Source of the DNA: Dacryopinax spathularia
Taxonomy: Eukaryota > Basidiomycota > Dacrymycetes > Dacrymycetales > Dacrymycetaceae
Length of the DNA: 64,000 nucleotides
Assembly: GCA_037974965.1 (NCBI GenBank)
Contig: JBBPFI010000004.1
Coordinates: forward strand, 2,108,001 to 2,172,000
Reading direction: 5' to 3'
Positions 44,161 through 56,239 of this stretch are shown piece by piece; the stretch's first letter is position 1; each line of letters begins with the position of its first letter. Made by a program: the position numbers and the translations under genes. Below the pieces are notes generated by a model. The model had not been told where the DNA came from. It searched no databases and saw nothing but the letters and a program-made list of their open reading frames with translations.

Positions 44161-46106
44161 TCAAACTTCCACCAATTCCCCCAAAACGCCGAGAACCTCC
44201 CCGACCTTTGGATGGCGGGGAATCAGCTGCACGCGGAAAGGGACGGGAGAGCGTCCAGAAAGACCATCATAGTCGTTCAGATCAATCGGATGGCCGGGTA
44301 CTTCGCGCAACTCAAAGCACCATAGCAGGTTCGAAATAGAGAGGAATAGCTCCCTCTCGGCTGCTTGAATGCCTTGACAGATACGGCGCCTGATCAGATG
44401 GTCAACATAGAGGGTCTTCTCGCTTGTCAAGCGGCATACCCTGCTCCGAACGTCCAATGATCGCGTTTGAGAGGGTCGGGCTGATTAGCGCTTTCCAGAG
44501 CCGACAGATTGTCTCCGAGATATCGTTCAGGCTTAAACTGGTAGGGATCAGGGTACCGAGTCGGATCATGATGTATGGTGTACGAGTTCAAGATGACGGC
44601 AGTTCCTCGAGGGATAACGTAGCCCCGGTATGTGGTGTCATCCAGCGTATAGTGCGGATTACCTGCCTTTTACGTTAGCTGTGCACAATGGAAAGGTACT
44701 CAGAACGAACCGAGCCAGAATGGGTTTCTTGTTCGCAGGAGCTTTGGACGGATTCAGTTACAGCGTAACCCAATTCAAGCATCAGAACAGACCTCTTTGA
44801 TCACTGCTCTAAGGTACGGAAGCTGGGGCTCGTCTTCCATTGTCGGAAGATAATTCCGACCAACGACCGCGTCAAGTTCAGCAGCGATTTTTGCCTGCGT
44901 GAATAATTAGCAGAACGCCCGTGGGTTTCGCCTGTTGCACGCACTTGGATATCGGGATATGCAGGCATGAGGGCGAAGAGCCAGCTTATAACAGAAGCAG
45001 TCTGATGTGCCTCATCAGTAAACTGGCCAGCCTGCCGGCAATCGCAGAGCTGACCGTCTGAACCCCTCCGAGGGTAAAAGCGGAAGCGAGCATGCTCCAA
45101 TCGGTAAAGTCCAAGCCTTCCTGTTCAGTGCTCTCGATAACGGTTCTAGCCATGCAGTGCGGTATATCTTCCCCGTTATCGAGCCGTTTCTGCATCTCGA
45201 CCACCTTACTGCCGTATAGAGCCTTGAGGTTCTGGTGAAGCGCTTCTGCACGAGCATAGGTACGGGTGGGGAGGCGCTGCAGAATCCACGAGAAATCCAC
45301 AGCGTTCGATAGTGGCCCTTGTACTGCATGAGTCTCGAACCAGGGGGTGAAAAGTGACGCCCCAAGTACCTGTAAGATTCATGTACTCCATACCCAAAGC
45401 AAGCGCTTGCTCCACGAACGGGTCATTGATGTTATCCGCCCGCATGCCAAATGTGATATACAGCATGTTGTTGAGTGCAAAGAATCCCGCCAATGGGCGT
45501 GGGTCGACCGCCGACTGACCACCCTTGGATAGCTTGTACAACGATTTCATGAACTGAACCGACTCGGCCTGGAAGACCTTGGTGTACTGATTGGCAATTG
45601 GAGCAGCCGAGAGATGAGTCGCGGCAAGCCGCCGGTGGCTCTTCCTTGAAAGCGACACGTTATTAAGGAAGAGCGATACATTCCAGAAGAAAAACCTACC
45701 AGATGTCACCGTATGGTGTGGAAGTGATTGCTCCTCCACGGAAGATCGTCTGCGACTTGATGAAATAGCGCTTACGAGAGCTGAACGTTTTACCGCTGTT
45801 CACCAGGAGGTCCCTGGCCACAGTAGGGTCGGATATAACAACAAAGAGTTGATCGCCAAAGCGAACGGAGAACAAGCTGCCATATTGCTTGGCCCACTCA
45901 TGCAGGACGAGCTCGGGGAATTTGCCCAGCGATAAATAGCTCCTGAACCAGCTTGCTCGCGGACCGGGAGGTAGGTTTGCAGACCGTCCAGTTGACTGCA
46001 CCCGCAGCCAGAGGTAAAGTGCGCCAGCCAAAGACAGTGTCGTGAGTATTGGTACAAGGCCCCATTGGGAGCCCCATTCCAGAGTGAAGGGTGCGTTCTG
46101 GAACAT
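44161..46106 (-). CDS. Cytochrome P450 monooxygenase
   Basis: Read leftward from ATG 46106. The N-terminus [11 protein letters not shown] leads to a membrane anchor ([17 protein letters not shown]) and the hinge LPPGP, typical of a microsomal P450. About nine exons follow. The I-helix region is [17 protein letters not shown], with Gln where the acidic residue of the usual A-G-x-D/E-T-T motif is expected. The K-helix E-x-x-R is split by an intron (KE, then LLRTRNPFW). PERYLGDN is the meander region. The haem-binding loop is FGAGRRICQG, with its Gly and Arg joined across an intron whose removal restores the motif. The frame is open through to TGA at 44161. The substrate is unknown; basidiomycetes carry many such genes. 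Confidence 0.88.
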
Positions 46107-47309
46107 AGCTTGTCGCAGGACGATGTGCAGAGGGTGTGCCCAGGGATTGGGGTCACCTTAAATAATGCGGATCCAGCCAAAACATCGCTTAGCAGGTGTG
46201 CCGATAGATCGGCCCATGAGCTGCCGAGGACTCATATCAGAGAGAAGAGCAGTAGTCGCGGTGTTTCCGTTTCGTGATTTTGCTTTGCAGTGTCGCCCGC
46301 CACCACCGCAAGGTCGTTCAGCGATGGATTGGGCACATGTCAGCGCAAACATGCCCGCGGGTGTTCTGAGATATCGGATGAACAGCGCTCTCCAATCTGA
46401 TGGACATACTCGTTGAGCTCCAGGATAAGGGAAGTGTTGTGGTCCGGTAAGACTCATATGTGGCTCCAAACGAGCTTGTTGATCATCATCTGCTAGTCGA
46501 CCCGGAACAATGCTGTCAGTGCCATGACCGATCTTCTAGAACTCAGGACTTGATTGTTTCAGGCGCGCTTGTAATGGAAGTTCCTGGGTCGAGGATCCGA
46601 CTAACGTCAAGTGTACGAAGTAGACAATAAGAGTGAGGTTGTGGATTGTTTGTATCTTGACGAGTTTGTGATGGAAAGTCGCGTGCCGGGGGTATCCGCG
46701 GAATGCGAGGCTGTGCTGGCGAGCACCCTGGGCCTAGTCTCGCTGGCACAAGCGCGCAAGAGTGAGCATCTGCCACCACCTTCCTATACCAGTCGAAAGG
46801 AAGATGGGGTTTATTCATCATACGACCGGTCGCCTGATAGCCGAGCCGACCACCTGCGGATAACAGTACTGCCTCAATGGTAGCAGGTTTCGCAACCAGC
46901 TCTGATATCTTCATTTTGGTACATGTGATTGTTTTTCTTTCCATGTTTCATCCGCACTCAACCTTCCGATCAGTTAATCTTCAGATTGAATTTTCATGTA
47001 CCGGTCGCAAGCGCAGCTTCTTGCTCTCGTCTTCAGGAAATCTGATCATAAGTGTTGGAAAACTGACCGACTGGTAACAAGAGGCTCAACAACGGTCGGG
47101 CAGCGACGACCTCCAATGGCTCGGCGACTTCTTCTTCGGCTGGCCGCTGGTGGCAGGAGCTTCTGGTTCCTACAGACGCTGATGAGCTGCAGTTGTGGGC
47201 CTTGCAAGCGCCGAATACATTTATAGGCGACTTGAACCCCAAGCATGCTCACCGCACCTCATTGTCGTCCACACCACGACCACCTCCCTCACCGCCTAAG
47301 TCTCCGAGA
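46107..47309. other. Divergent upstream region
   Basis: Lies between the P450 (-) and the seven-pass membrane protein (+). A minus-strand frame near 46.55-46.92 kb looks weakly protein-like but has no support. Confidence 0.45.
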
Positions 47310-48761
47310 ATGGTGACTGTCGAAGTGAACTTTCCTCTCGACCAGACCTTCATTCTTTCGGTATGGCTAGAGGTAAGCCCAGTTGATCTTGTCGGTACTT
47401 GATTCTGACGATGCTCTTCCACCAGGTTCTTCTCTATGGTAGGTTCTGAAGCAAAGTTCCGTGCTTATCAATGCTTACGTGCCTGCTTCCCAGGCGCCTT
47501 CTTCCCTCTCTTCTGGGCTGCCGTCTATGTACTCCTTCGACGAGGATACATGGCGAGCTTGAATAAAGTGCGTACGTTGTATGTTGTGGAGAACTCGAGT
47601 TGACGTGCTGTCCTAGCCGATGCTGTTCGCCGCGATTCTCATGTTCCTGCTGGCTACCACGCATCTGAGTGAGCCCGCCCGGCAACGACTCTACTCGCTC
47701 CTCAGACAGGATCTCATGCAGTGCTCTCTAGGTATCAACTTGTATCGGTTGCTGCAGGGATACGTCTTCCAACGCGACCGCCCCGGCGGTCCCGTTGGAT
47801 ACTTCTCCGACCTGAGTAATCCTACACATGTGGCGAAGGACACCATTTATGCGACACAGAGCTTGATCGGCGATGCATTCAACGTACGTCTATTACACCC
47901 ACTGTACGGAAAGGTGCTTATCCGTTGCATGCAAGATTTATCGGTGCTGGGTAGTATGGAATCACAACATCTACGTCGTGGCGTTACCGTTGGTCCTGCT
48001 AATTTGCAGCATCTGTGAGAGGCATCCCAACGTCATCATCGCCGTCCATTGAGGTTTTATCCTTATAGTTTCTGGCTATGTCACTTGCTCTCTCTTCGTC
48101 AAAGTTGGCACCGATGCTAGCGTACGCGTTCTCCGGCACCGCCGTGCAGAGTATCCCTGACCTCGAGAATTAACCCTTCCCAGATCTTCGCCAGCAGTCT
48201 GAACTCGTGGATCTTGACGTTCTACTCGATCGCATTCATCCAGAACACTCTCACAACTTCTCTCATTGCCTTCCGTATATGGAAGACCGATCGGGAGACT
48301 GCCGCTTTCCGCTCAAGCAAGCGTTCGAGCCTCTTGCCCACCATTCTGATCGTCCTGGAATCGGCGCTCATCTATGCGCTTGCCGAGCTCGTACTGCTCA
48401 TCCTTTATACCATCAATGACAACGCGCAATATATTGTCTTGGAAACTATCACGCCCATTGTGGTACGTTGTTTTTCCTGCACTCCCGGTCGCTGTCAACA
48501 TGCGTTGACATCTATCCATAGGGTCTAGTATTTTGCAGTATTATCGTACGAGTTGGTCTTCATGCCCACAATACCTCGATCCCAACCATGCCCACAAGAG
48601 GCACCAACTACGATCGTAACAACTACGACCTACCAATGCGACCTCTCGCGGTCACGGTTAAGAGAGAGCAGTTGCAAGAGGGCGGATACGATCAAGCCGA
48701 AGACCCCGGCAAACGTAGTCTATCGAGCGTCCATACAACCGACGCCACGGACTTGGCTTAG
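47310..48761 (+). CDS. Seven-pass fungal membrane protein
   Basis: ATG at 47310 (MVTVEVNFPLD) begins a chain of about eight exons ending at TAG 48761. Hydrophobic segments include AFFPLFWAAVYVLL, LFAAILMFLLATTHL, VVALPLVLLICSI, a segment near 48.07-48.15 kb, WILTFYSIAFIQNTL, LPTILIVLESALIY and GLVFCSIIV, consistent with about seven helices. The segment KDTIYATQSLIGDAFN followed by IYRCWVVWN is a pattern shared by large families of basidiomycete membrane proteins of unknown role. The tail is polar. A receptor-like topology is likely, but no ligand, G-protein motif or catalytic site can be named. Confidence 0.75.
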
Positions 48762-49883
48762 GGGATACCCGTCGCCGAGGGGCGCCGTTGCAGGAGGGGC
48801 GAATCACTCTCATTAGGGTACTGTTCCAATAGTGATAACTACTCAAAGTCGCACTGCTATACAGCTGACGCGCCTATAAACCGATGCAATTTAGCTACAA
48901 TCCTCGTCGTCAGATTACATCTTCATTCGTCAGATTACATCCTCATTACCTACCTAACTATACCCGTTGCCTCGGCTCTACGTTCTGCTGTACATCGCCA
49001 GGTCTTGCGTACCCAATAACCTACGACAAGCATTCACAGTGGAATGGCCTGCTATCGTGCTGTATGTCCTACACAGTCCCGGGCTCACGCATAGCCCGGG
49101 ACCAATCAGCTGTCAGAGACATCAAAGCGGTCTGGCAGGAGTACAGGAAATCGTTGCTGAAGAGAAAAGACGTACGGACCAGCGCAACGCCGTTAGGGGC
49201 GAGAGGACGAGCCGCCTTTGCACCGTTCCTCAGCTATCACCTGCTTCTTGATTTGAGACAGTCCCAGCCTGCTGAGTGACCTGCCGTATTGGCGAATCAC
49301 CAGTCGAAGTGACATGGAGATAGGTATCAGGCGATGCCCTGCGGCCTTGACGCTCTGCACTAGAGCATCGATTGCGGAGACCGATACAAACGCCCACAAA
49401 TAGGCCGAGCGTTGAAGCCAGCCCGATGAGTACGGCCTTGATTTTATGTTTGGAACGTCAGAGGTGACCTTTCGAACATATGGCAGACACTGTGTAGCTG
49501 TCTGGGAAATAGACGCTTTAGGTACTCGCAGGTGACGTGTGGACTGAAGGAGATGGGCCGTCTATTGCATGATGGCGATGAGGAGACCGTGGCCGCCGGC
49601 CGGAGTTTGGAAGTTACAATTATCGGCCGGGCGGGACGGGACCGGTCCGAATGCGGCGGGTTCCACGTCCGATCAGATTGCGCGGCTTCTTGGTCATTAT
49701 GGTGATTATGGGTCCGAGCGGCATAATCCGCTGGATGTTGTGGAAGTCTGCATCTCCCTCAGTCTACTCTGAAGTCATACATGGCATCACATTGAACATA
49801 CATTCAGAAGCGTGGACAGGTGAGAGGGAGATACAATTGACTGAGAAGTGTGTCTATACCTAGCACGCCGGCAGGCAGACGTC
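48762..49883. other. Intergenic spacer
   Basis: 3' flanks of the membrane protein and PhyH copy 2. Nothing supported. Confidence 0.5.
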
Positions 49884-51220
49884 CTACTGAGGACAAGCGC
49901 GACCATCCGGAGAGTGCTTCGTCCCGTGTCCTTCCAGCAGGTGCTCAAGCTGATATTCGTAGTAGCGCCCCTTGGGCCTCGTATCTTCCAGCCACGGATC
50001 AGGTCCATACGGGAGATTGAGCCCACTGCGCTCCATATAGTCCCTCACTTCCTTCTCGTTCCTGCGCCAGTGGATCGAATCGATGTCAGACATGTTGCCG
50101 CCCCGCTCGTAGGTCGCTTTGACGATCTGCGCCAGTTCTATCGGGATGCGTGAACCCTTGCATTGGTAGTTGCGAGGGTACCACTTGTCGTCAGGACCCA
50201 TGGCGCGAGACTGATAGTTGGGCAGGGACTTTACACCCAAAGCGCGGAGGATAACCTGCTCGACCAGGGAGTAGTCTGCAGGATCCTCACGATTGAAGTT
50301 GTAGGGATCCTTGAGACCAACATGAGGATTCGTGATGATACGAGGGCGGCGAACATAGTTCTTTCCGACGGTATGCGGCTGCGCCAGTCTTAGCATTGGC
50401 AGGGTGCAGGCGGTTGAAGGCAGATACGTACCAGCAGCGAGTGCAAGGCGAATACATCACCCTTCTTTGCGACAACCTGGACGAACTTCTTGCAGTCCTT
50501 GACGTGCCCGTATAGTGTCTCACCCTTGAAGGGCCATTTGATCCCTTGTGGTCTGTCGTGCAAGTAGCGAACAACGCCTTCGATACCGTCCTCGGCGATC
50601 CAAGTCCCTCCGCCGTCCTCTACGATGTCGGAGAAGCACACGATCAATGTCAGCGCGTTGCCGGAGGCATCCAGAGTCTGAGTGTACCAGTCGTTATCCG
50701 TGTGCCATCGAGTGAGTTGATGTGGAGGAAGACGGTTATTCTATGGCAGCTGTTAATAACGAAGACTTCACGCAGTGTCGTAGTCACGACTCACAGGATC
50801 GAGGTCGGCACCTCCAGAGTTAAAGATGAACTGATCGCCCTGGTAGCGCTCGCGGACTGGATGGAGACGATCTTCCCCTCCCACGAGTTCGCCTGCGCAT
50901 GCAGTGAGCAACCGCGCAGAAGCGATGGTATGGCGCGATGAAGACATCAACGTACAGATCTTGGGCCAAACCTCAGGCATGAGGACCTCGTTAAGGACCT
51001 CCTTGTGTCTGGGCATAGCGACATCTTCGTATGGCGGCCAAGTGCTAGGATCGTCTTCCTTCGCCCCAGGACCCAATCGATCCCAGAAGTTCTTCAAAAG
51101 GTACTCCATGGGCTCGCGAGCCAGCGCGTTCTCGAACTTGACCCAGCCATGCTCGAGGAAATGGTCGCGTTGCTCTTGTGAGAGGTGCTTATACTTGACG
51201 GGCACGGTGGCATCTCCCAT
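49884..51220 (-). CDS. PhyH-like Fe(II)/2-oxoglutarate dioxygenase, copy 2
   Basis: Exons, read leftward, are 51220-50956, 50892-50795, 50740-50432 and 50378-49884, giving 388 residues. The metal ligands are H134 and D136 (WHTDNDW) and H226 (LPHTVGKNY), with R237 eleven residues later for 2-oxoglutarate. All three introns match copy 1 in position, and the C-terminal GTKHSPDGR motif is shared, so the two are recent paralogues. Compared with copy 1 it has a few extra residues in the KEDDPSTWPPYEDVAMPRH region. It is divergent from MFS copy 2, mirroring the copy 1 pair. The substrate is unknown. Confidence 0.9.
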
Positions 51221-51862
51221 GTTTGTAGTACCTGAGCTGGGGGAAGAGGGCAGGACGAGACAATCAGTAGTCCGACTGGTCAGCTCGGTGGCATATTAGA
51301 GAAGAGATGGTCGAGCTGTATCCCTCTCCCTGTCGGCCGAAATCGTGTTCGAGGACACCAGACTCGGGCCGACTTCCTGGCGAGATAGTCAAATCCAGGA
51401 AGGTAATTGGCGGATAAATCCAGTTACGTTCAGTTGCTCGAGGTACATTGACAGTTCGGTTGAACATAAGTACGGTTCTCTATTTACCGGCATCAACGAT
51501 GTCATGCCTTTCCCCGCAGAAGACGATTGGTTCCGTCAAAAGCGGGGCCGCCGCCCGATGAATTCAATTGAACCGCCCGCCCTCCACAAAAATTCGTTAT
51601 CCTCCACACCCGCCGCCATGTCAGCAGGACAATGTAGACTTCCGGCTCTCGGCTTTGACTCTTTCAAGCTTGAAATTAGACTCGCTGCGGGGCCCCATGA
51701 TCTTCTCAGGCAGAGCCAGCAGCTCGCCCTTGATTGTATAAGGTCGAGAATGAGCTATAATAGTCGGGAAGGCAATCTTCCAGGCGACTCCTCAGGCATC
51801 GCTTCTTGTTGCCTACCTTTTGCAGCAGGCGATTGCGTGGTTACCATCGTCTACACAACACC
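51221..51862. promoter_or_regulatory. Shared divergent upstream region of PhyH copy 2 and MFS copy 2
   Basis: 642-bp gap between divergent starts, equivalent to 8680-9619. The palindrome TCGGCCGA occurs near 51333 and a related ATCGGCCG near 9448. This is too little to call a site. Confidence 0.5.
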
Positions 51863-53467
51863 ATGGTTGGCCACCACGCCCCGACAGACTTTGATCGCCG
51901 CATTGCCGATGTTTTACCAGAACGCAAGGGCTGGTGGAATTACTGGTACCTTTGGCGACTCAACTTCGCCCTCCTCGCCTCGATCCTGTCGCAAGCAACC
52001 GGTGGCTACGATGGATCACTGCTGAACGGCCTTCAGTCATTGCCGCTATGGACTGGGTACTTCAATCATCCCGCCGGTGCGAATCTTGGCGTCCTCAACG
52101 TCGCACTCTCCATCGGGCAGAGTGTCGCCATTTTGGTCGCTGGTTACATGTGCGACTTTTTCGGTCGACGTATTCCGTTGGGCATAGGCTGCTGGCTCGT
52201 GCTCATCGGCTCCATCATCGGTGCTGCAGCAACCAGCTTCGGCATGTTCTTGGGTGCACGCATCATCGTCGGCTTCGGTTGCGGTCTTCAGCAAGTTGCG
52301 AGCTCAAGTCTGTTGGCCGAGCTCTCGCATCCCAGCCAGCGTGTGCAGGTACAGACCATGTTCGCCCCGTCGTATCCGCTTGGAGGTATTGTTGCCGCAT
52401 GGGTCACCTACGCCACCTACACCTACACCACGACCTGGAGTTGGCGTCTTCCGCTAGTCATCCAGGCTGCATTTGCCGCGCTGCAGTTTATCTGCCTTCT
52501 CTTTTGCCCGGAATCGCCTCGTTGGCTTGTTGCAACGGGCAAGCGTCAGAAGGCGATCGATGTCCTGGTGAAGCACCATGCGAATGGAGACCGCGACTCT
52601 CCTTTGGTGGAGCTCGAGATTGCGGAGATCGACTCGCAGATCGAGGCCGACAGCATCGCAAAGGCGTACTCGTGGAAGGAGTTCTTCAAGACGAAGGGCA
52701 CACGTCGCCGATTCTACATCATGTGCTTCTTCCCTTTCGCCCGCCAATTCACCGGCTCCAACCTCATATCCTATTTCCTGCCGCTCGTCCTCGTCAGTGT
52801 CGGTATTACGAATAGCAAGGAGCAGCTCATCCTGAACGGCGGCGTTAACATCTGCGCCTTCCTCTTCGGCATTTCTGCCTTCCTTTATGTGGACTACTTC
52901 GGTCGTCGACCCGTGCTCATCCTTCCAATGGCCCTATGTTCTGCCTCTTTGGTCGTTTGGACCGTGCTCGGCGCGATGATGGATCACTCCACCAATAAAG
53001 GTCTTGGCTATGGAATCGTCGCCATGGTCTTCTGGTTCCAAGGCTGGATCCACGTTTTCGATGCGGCTGCCGAACCCTACATTCAGGAAATGTCGACCTT
53101 TAACCTCCGATCGAAGATCGTCGTGATGTGGCAATTCGGACAGCAGATCGTCTACTACATCAGCTCATTTGCCAATCCCGTGGCAATGCCCGAGCTGGGT
53201 TGGCGGTACATCATCATCTATGCCGTCCTAGATGCGGTCTACAGCCTTGTCATGTTCGCTTTCTTCCCAGAGACCAAAGGTCTCTCGCTGGAGGAATGCA
53301 TGCTTGTATTCGACGGCGCTGAGGGCATAGAGAGGCAGCTTGCGGCAGAACGCGAATTTGAGGAGATGAGGCGTGCACATGGTATCCTGGAACCTGGAGT
53401 CGCTGTGGAGAGTCTGGAATCGGGCCAAAAGCTGGATGTTGAGCATATCGAGAAGAGCTCTGTGTAG
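51863..53467 (+). CDS. MFS sugar (lactose-permease-like) transporter, copy 2
   Basis: One exon, 534 residues. The ATG at 51863 (MVGHHAPTDF) is chosen over the open frame upstream because the homology with copy 1 starts there. It shows the same order of sugar-porter motifs: GGYDGSLLNG, CDFFGRRIP, GARIIVGFG, PESPRWLVATGKR, VDYFGRRP and FFPETKGLSLEEC. Most residues are identical to copy 1, apart from the two termini. Both copies lack introns, so intron loss happened before the duplication. It is paired divergently with PhyH copy 2. Confidence 0.92.
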   Translation: MVGHHAPTDFDRRIADVLPERKGWWNYWYLWRLNFALLASILSQATGGYDGSLLNGLQSLPLWTGYFNHPAGANLGVLNVALSIGQSVAILVAGYMCDFFGRRIPLGIGCWLVLIGSIIGAAATSFGMFLGARIIVGFGCGLQQVASSSLLAELSHPSQRVQVQTMFAPSYPLGGIVAAWVTYATYTYTTTWSWRLPLVIQAAFAALQFICLLFCPESPRWLVATGKRQKAIDVLVKHHANGDRDSPLVELEIAEIDSQIEADSIAKAYSWKEFFKTKGTRRRFYIMCFFPFARQFTGSNLISYFLPLVLVSVGITNSKEQLILNGGVNICAFLFGISAFLYVDYFGRRPVLILPMALCSASLVVWTVLGAMMDHSTNKGLGYGIVAMVFWFQGWIHVFDAAAEPYIQEMSTFNLRSKIVVMWQFGQQIVYYISSFANPVAMPELGWRYIIIYAVLDAVYSLVMFAFFPETKGLSLEECMLVFDGAEGIERQLAAEREFEEMRRAHGILEPGVAVESLESGQKLDVEHIEKSSV

Positions 53468-54170
53468 AAGGCCGAGCTTGCTTTGTCGAAATAAGATGTC
53501 TGTGGCCGGGGCCTGAATCCCAGCCGAGTCGATCGCCGTTCTCCGCTCTGTGTTCTACTATACGTACTGTATTGACTTTGCCGAAGAAATTATCCGGATA
53601 CCCTTGCCTTGTCGTACATGGGAGGGAGAAGTGTCGAGATACAGATGCAAAATAGGTTGGAGCTCGCGCTGCCAGGAAACCATGTTCGGCTACGAGGCGG
53701 AACGGCGGGCCGGACTGACACAGGGTAGGAGAGGCTCATGGTTCGAGCTCTGAACTTGAAGCACCCCTTGGTAGTTGGTCTTAATTGCTCCGAGGCCGTC
53801 CGCTCTGACCGGTCTCTCATCGCTCGAAGGTTGCTCGGATGACCCGGAAAGGTTCAGCCAACACAAGCTCCTCCTTTCGGATCGCTTTGCCATGCATTCC
53901 CATTAGACACACACACTGTGAACAATAGTACACTATCCAAATATCGTAATCTGCCGTAGCTGGACGAGAAAGAGAGGGGAAGATATCACGAAGCAGTGCG
54001 GGCCCAGGGGTTAAGCGCCAACGATTCGCGAAGCTCAAAATGCAGCCCCAGCCAAGTTGCAGCTCCGATCGCAAGCCTGAATGTGTTCCAATTTACCAAA
54101 CATAGGTGAACCATGGGTTTCTGTTCAGGAGATATCAGACACAGTCACCGACGGAGCAATAATAAGTAAC
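53468..54170. other. Intergenic spacer (convergent 3' flanks)
   Basis: Between two transporter genes. No feature is supported. Confidence 0.5.
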
Positions 54171-56239
54171 TTACTGCAAATCCGGAACATCATCGAACCC
54201 AAGCCTGTACAAGACCTCGGGGTCAATCCCTTGTGCCTGGAGTCGGTCGAGCAGCGTACGCCGGTACGCTGCAGCCTCTTCGGTCGTCATGATCGACATG
54301 TCCTCGAGCTTTGCCGGCAGACCGAGCGCCTCACGACGTTTGGCTTGCCTGCGGTTGAGGTAGCGCAGGTAGAATCCCATGATCAGGCAGAGCAGGCACA
54401 GGCACGACCAAGCTGCAATGTCGACATACAGGCCGGTGTGGTATGTTGGTGCCTCGCGTGCGAAATAGAGCTGCGGACCAATCGTCTGCGGGGTCAAGCG
54501 GTCAGACACGTATTAGCGGAGCAACGGAGGGACAGTACTCACGTTGCCCATGCACTGGCCGGCAAACATCATCGCCGTAGTCACTACACGCTTGGTAGTC
54601 CCGCCAGCATTCAGATTGGCCCACGAGTACAGAAGCGGTTCTGCGCGGGTGGTGTTTAGCAGCGATCGCGAGAGTGAAGGATACCAGGGAACATACGCAA
54701 TGTCGCAAAGAGATAGCAAACGTAGTAGCACCCCATCAGACCCCGCACGTTGGTCCGTGGAACATAGATGAGGCCAGCGGCGCCGGCGATAGCTGGCAAG
54801 CAGAGGAACGCGATGATACAGAATCGAGTCTTGATCCGATTGGTGAGAAAAATCGCGATAAGCAGGGTGATGATTCCGATCACGCCCGTGGGGATCTGCA
54901 TGAGGATCGTCTAGACAGCCATATTAGACCGAGCTCGTCTCGATCTTATCAATACTCCTAACCGTGAAGGCATCGAAGCCAAAGCCTTGCGTAATGAGGC
55001 CTCCAAAGGCGCCAATGGCAGAAGAAGGCAACGTGACACAGCTGTACCCACGTCAGATCGACCGTTTGCATGCGTAGAGAGGTGCCTACATGAACATGGC
55101 TGTCCACATCCACGTCTTGGGATCGCGCATGGCCTCCCAGAAGTGGTCCCACTTCCATTCGGAAGTCTGGGAAGCACAGGTCAGTACGTGTATCAGCGGA
55201 TACTCAGGAGTACTCTACCTTGGTGCCAGTGTTGTTCTCTCGCAGCCGTTCCACGGCAATCAACCGGTCATTGCCGTTCCGCAAGAAACGGGCGTCCTTA
55301 GGCGAGTTGGGCATCATGTACCAGACCAGAGGGGCGAAGCCGAGCGAGACCGAGCCCAGGAAGAGGAAGATGCCTTGGTATTGCTTGATGCCCTTCGTAG
55401 CATGTCCGATACCGTAGGACAGAAGCGGTCCGATGATGCTTGCCACGCTGACGGCGAGCTGGTAAGCGATTGTCCGGTAAGATTGTTCTCGACGAGTCCA
55501 CCACATCTGAGCTGTTTGAGGTGTCAGAAGCCACTTCCTACACCAGGAGGATGATTCTTACTGATGAGAACGAAAGAGGGAAGGATGGTAGCCTCAAACA
55601 TGCCTAGGAGGACACGAGCGATGATGAGGCCCGTGAAGTTATGGGCCGCAGCTATGCAAAATGTAACGCGTTAATGCTGACAGTTACCCGCAGAGCAACA
55701 CCGTACCAGTGCAGATCGTGACAATGCTCCAGGAGACCATGTTGAAGAGCACCCAGTACTTCACTGGAAACTTGACAAGAGCGTACGAAGACAGTGGCTG
55801 GCAGACAAACTGAATGATGTATACGCAGCTAACCGCTCATTCAGTACTTTGAGGAAAGGGATTGAGATGCGAAGAACCTTGTGAGCCAGCTGTACTGGGA
55901 TCCGACTAAGCCGGTTTGGGCTTGCAAACCGAAGACTGCCGCGTAGGAGGTTGTCGCTTTGTCGAGATTTTGCAGAGCGTAGACGATGCACATGGGTACG
56001 CAAACCCACAAGTCAATCTTACGCAGGACGCGCTTGTTGTCTGCGACTGATACTTCGAAGTCTCCAGTCACGCCGGACTCGCGAAGGATTTGCGCCGCAT
56101 AATCCAGCTGGTGTCCGCTGGAATTGGAGGCCTTCAGATCGGGCTCTTCATCCAGTGGGAATCCCGCTGGGTTGTTGCTAGACTCGATCTGCGACATCTC
56201 GCCCTTCTCATAATCGTCGTTGACTTGAGGAGTCGCCAT
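54171..56239 (-). CDS. MFS anion:cation symporter (allantoate permease-like)
   Basis: Read leftward from ATG 56239. The polar N-terminus (ATPQVNDDYEKGEMSQ) is followed by LRKIDLWVCVPMCIVYALQ, then LDKATTSYAAVFGL, the characteristic first-helix region of the Dal5/Tna1 family. Downstream are SWLTSCVYIIQF (across an intron), ARVLLGMFEATILPSF, QMWWTRREQSYR, MMPNSPKDARFL, EWKWDHFWEAMRDPKTW, a region ending AGLIYVPRTNVRGLMG, NAGGTTKRVVTTAM, and a basic tail with RRQAKRREALGLP. About eight introns of GT..AG type give a continuous frame. The family imports organic anions such as allantoate, nicotinate or pantothenate. It lies between an MFS/PhyH pair and a third PhyH gene. Confidence 0.87.

Noticed and set aside
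46543-46944. Minus-strand ORF upstream of the P450
   Set aside because: Weakly protein-like (MKISELVAKPATIEAV...), but no domain, no partner exon and it overlaps a likely promoter region.
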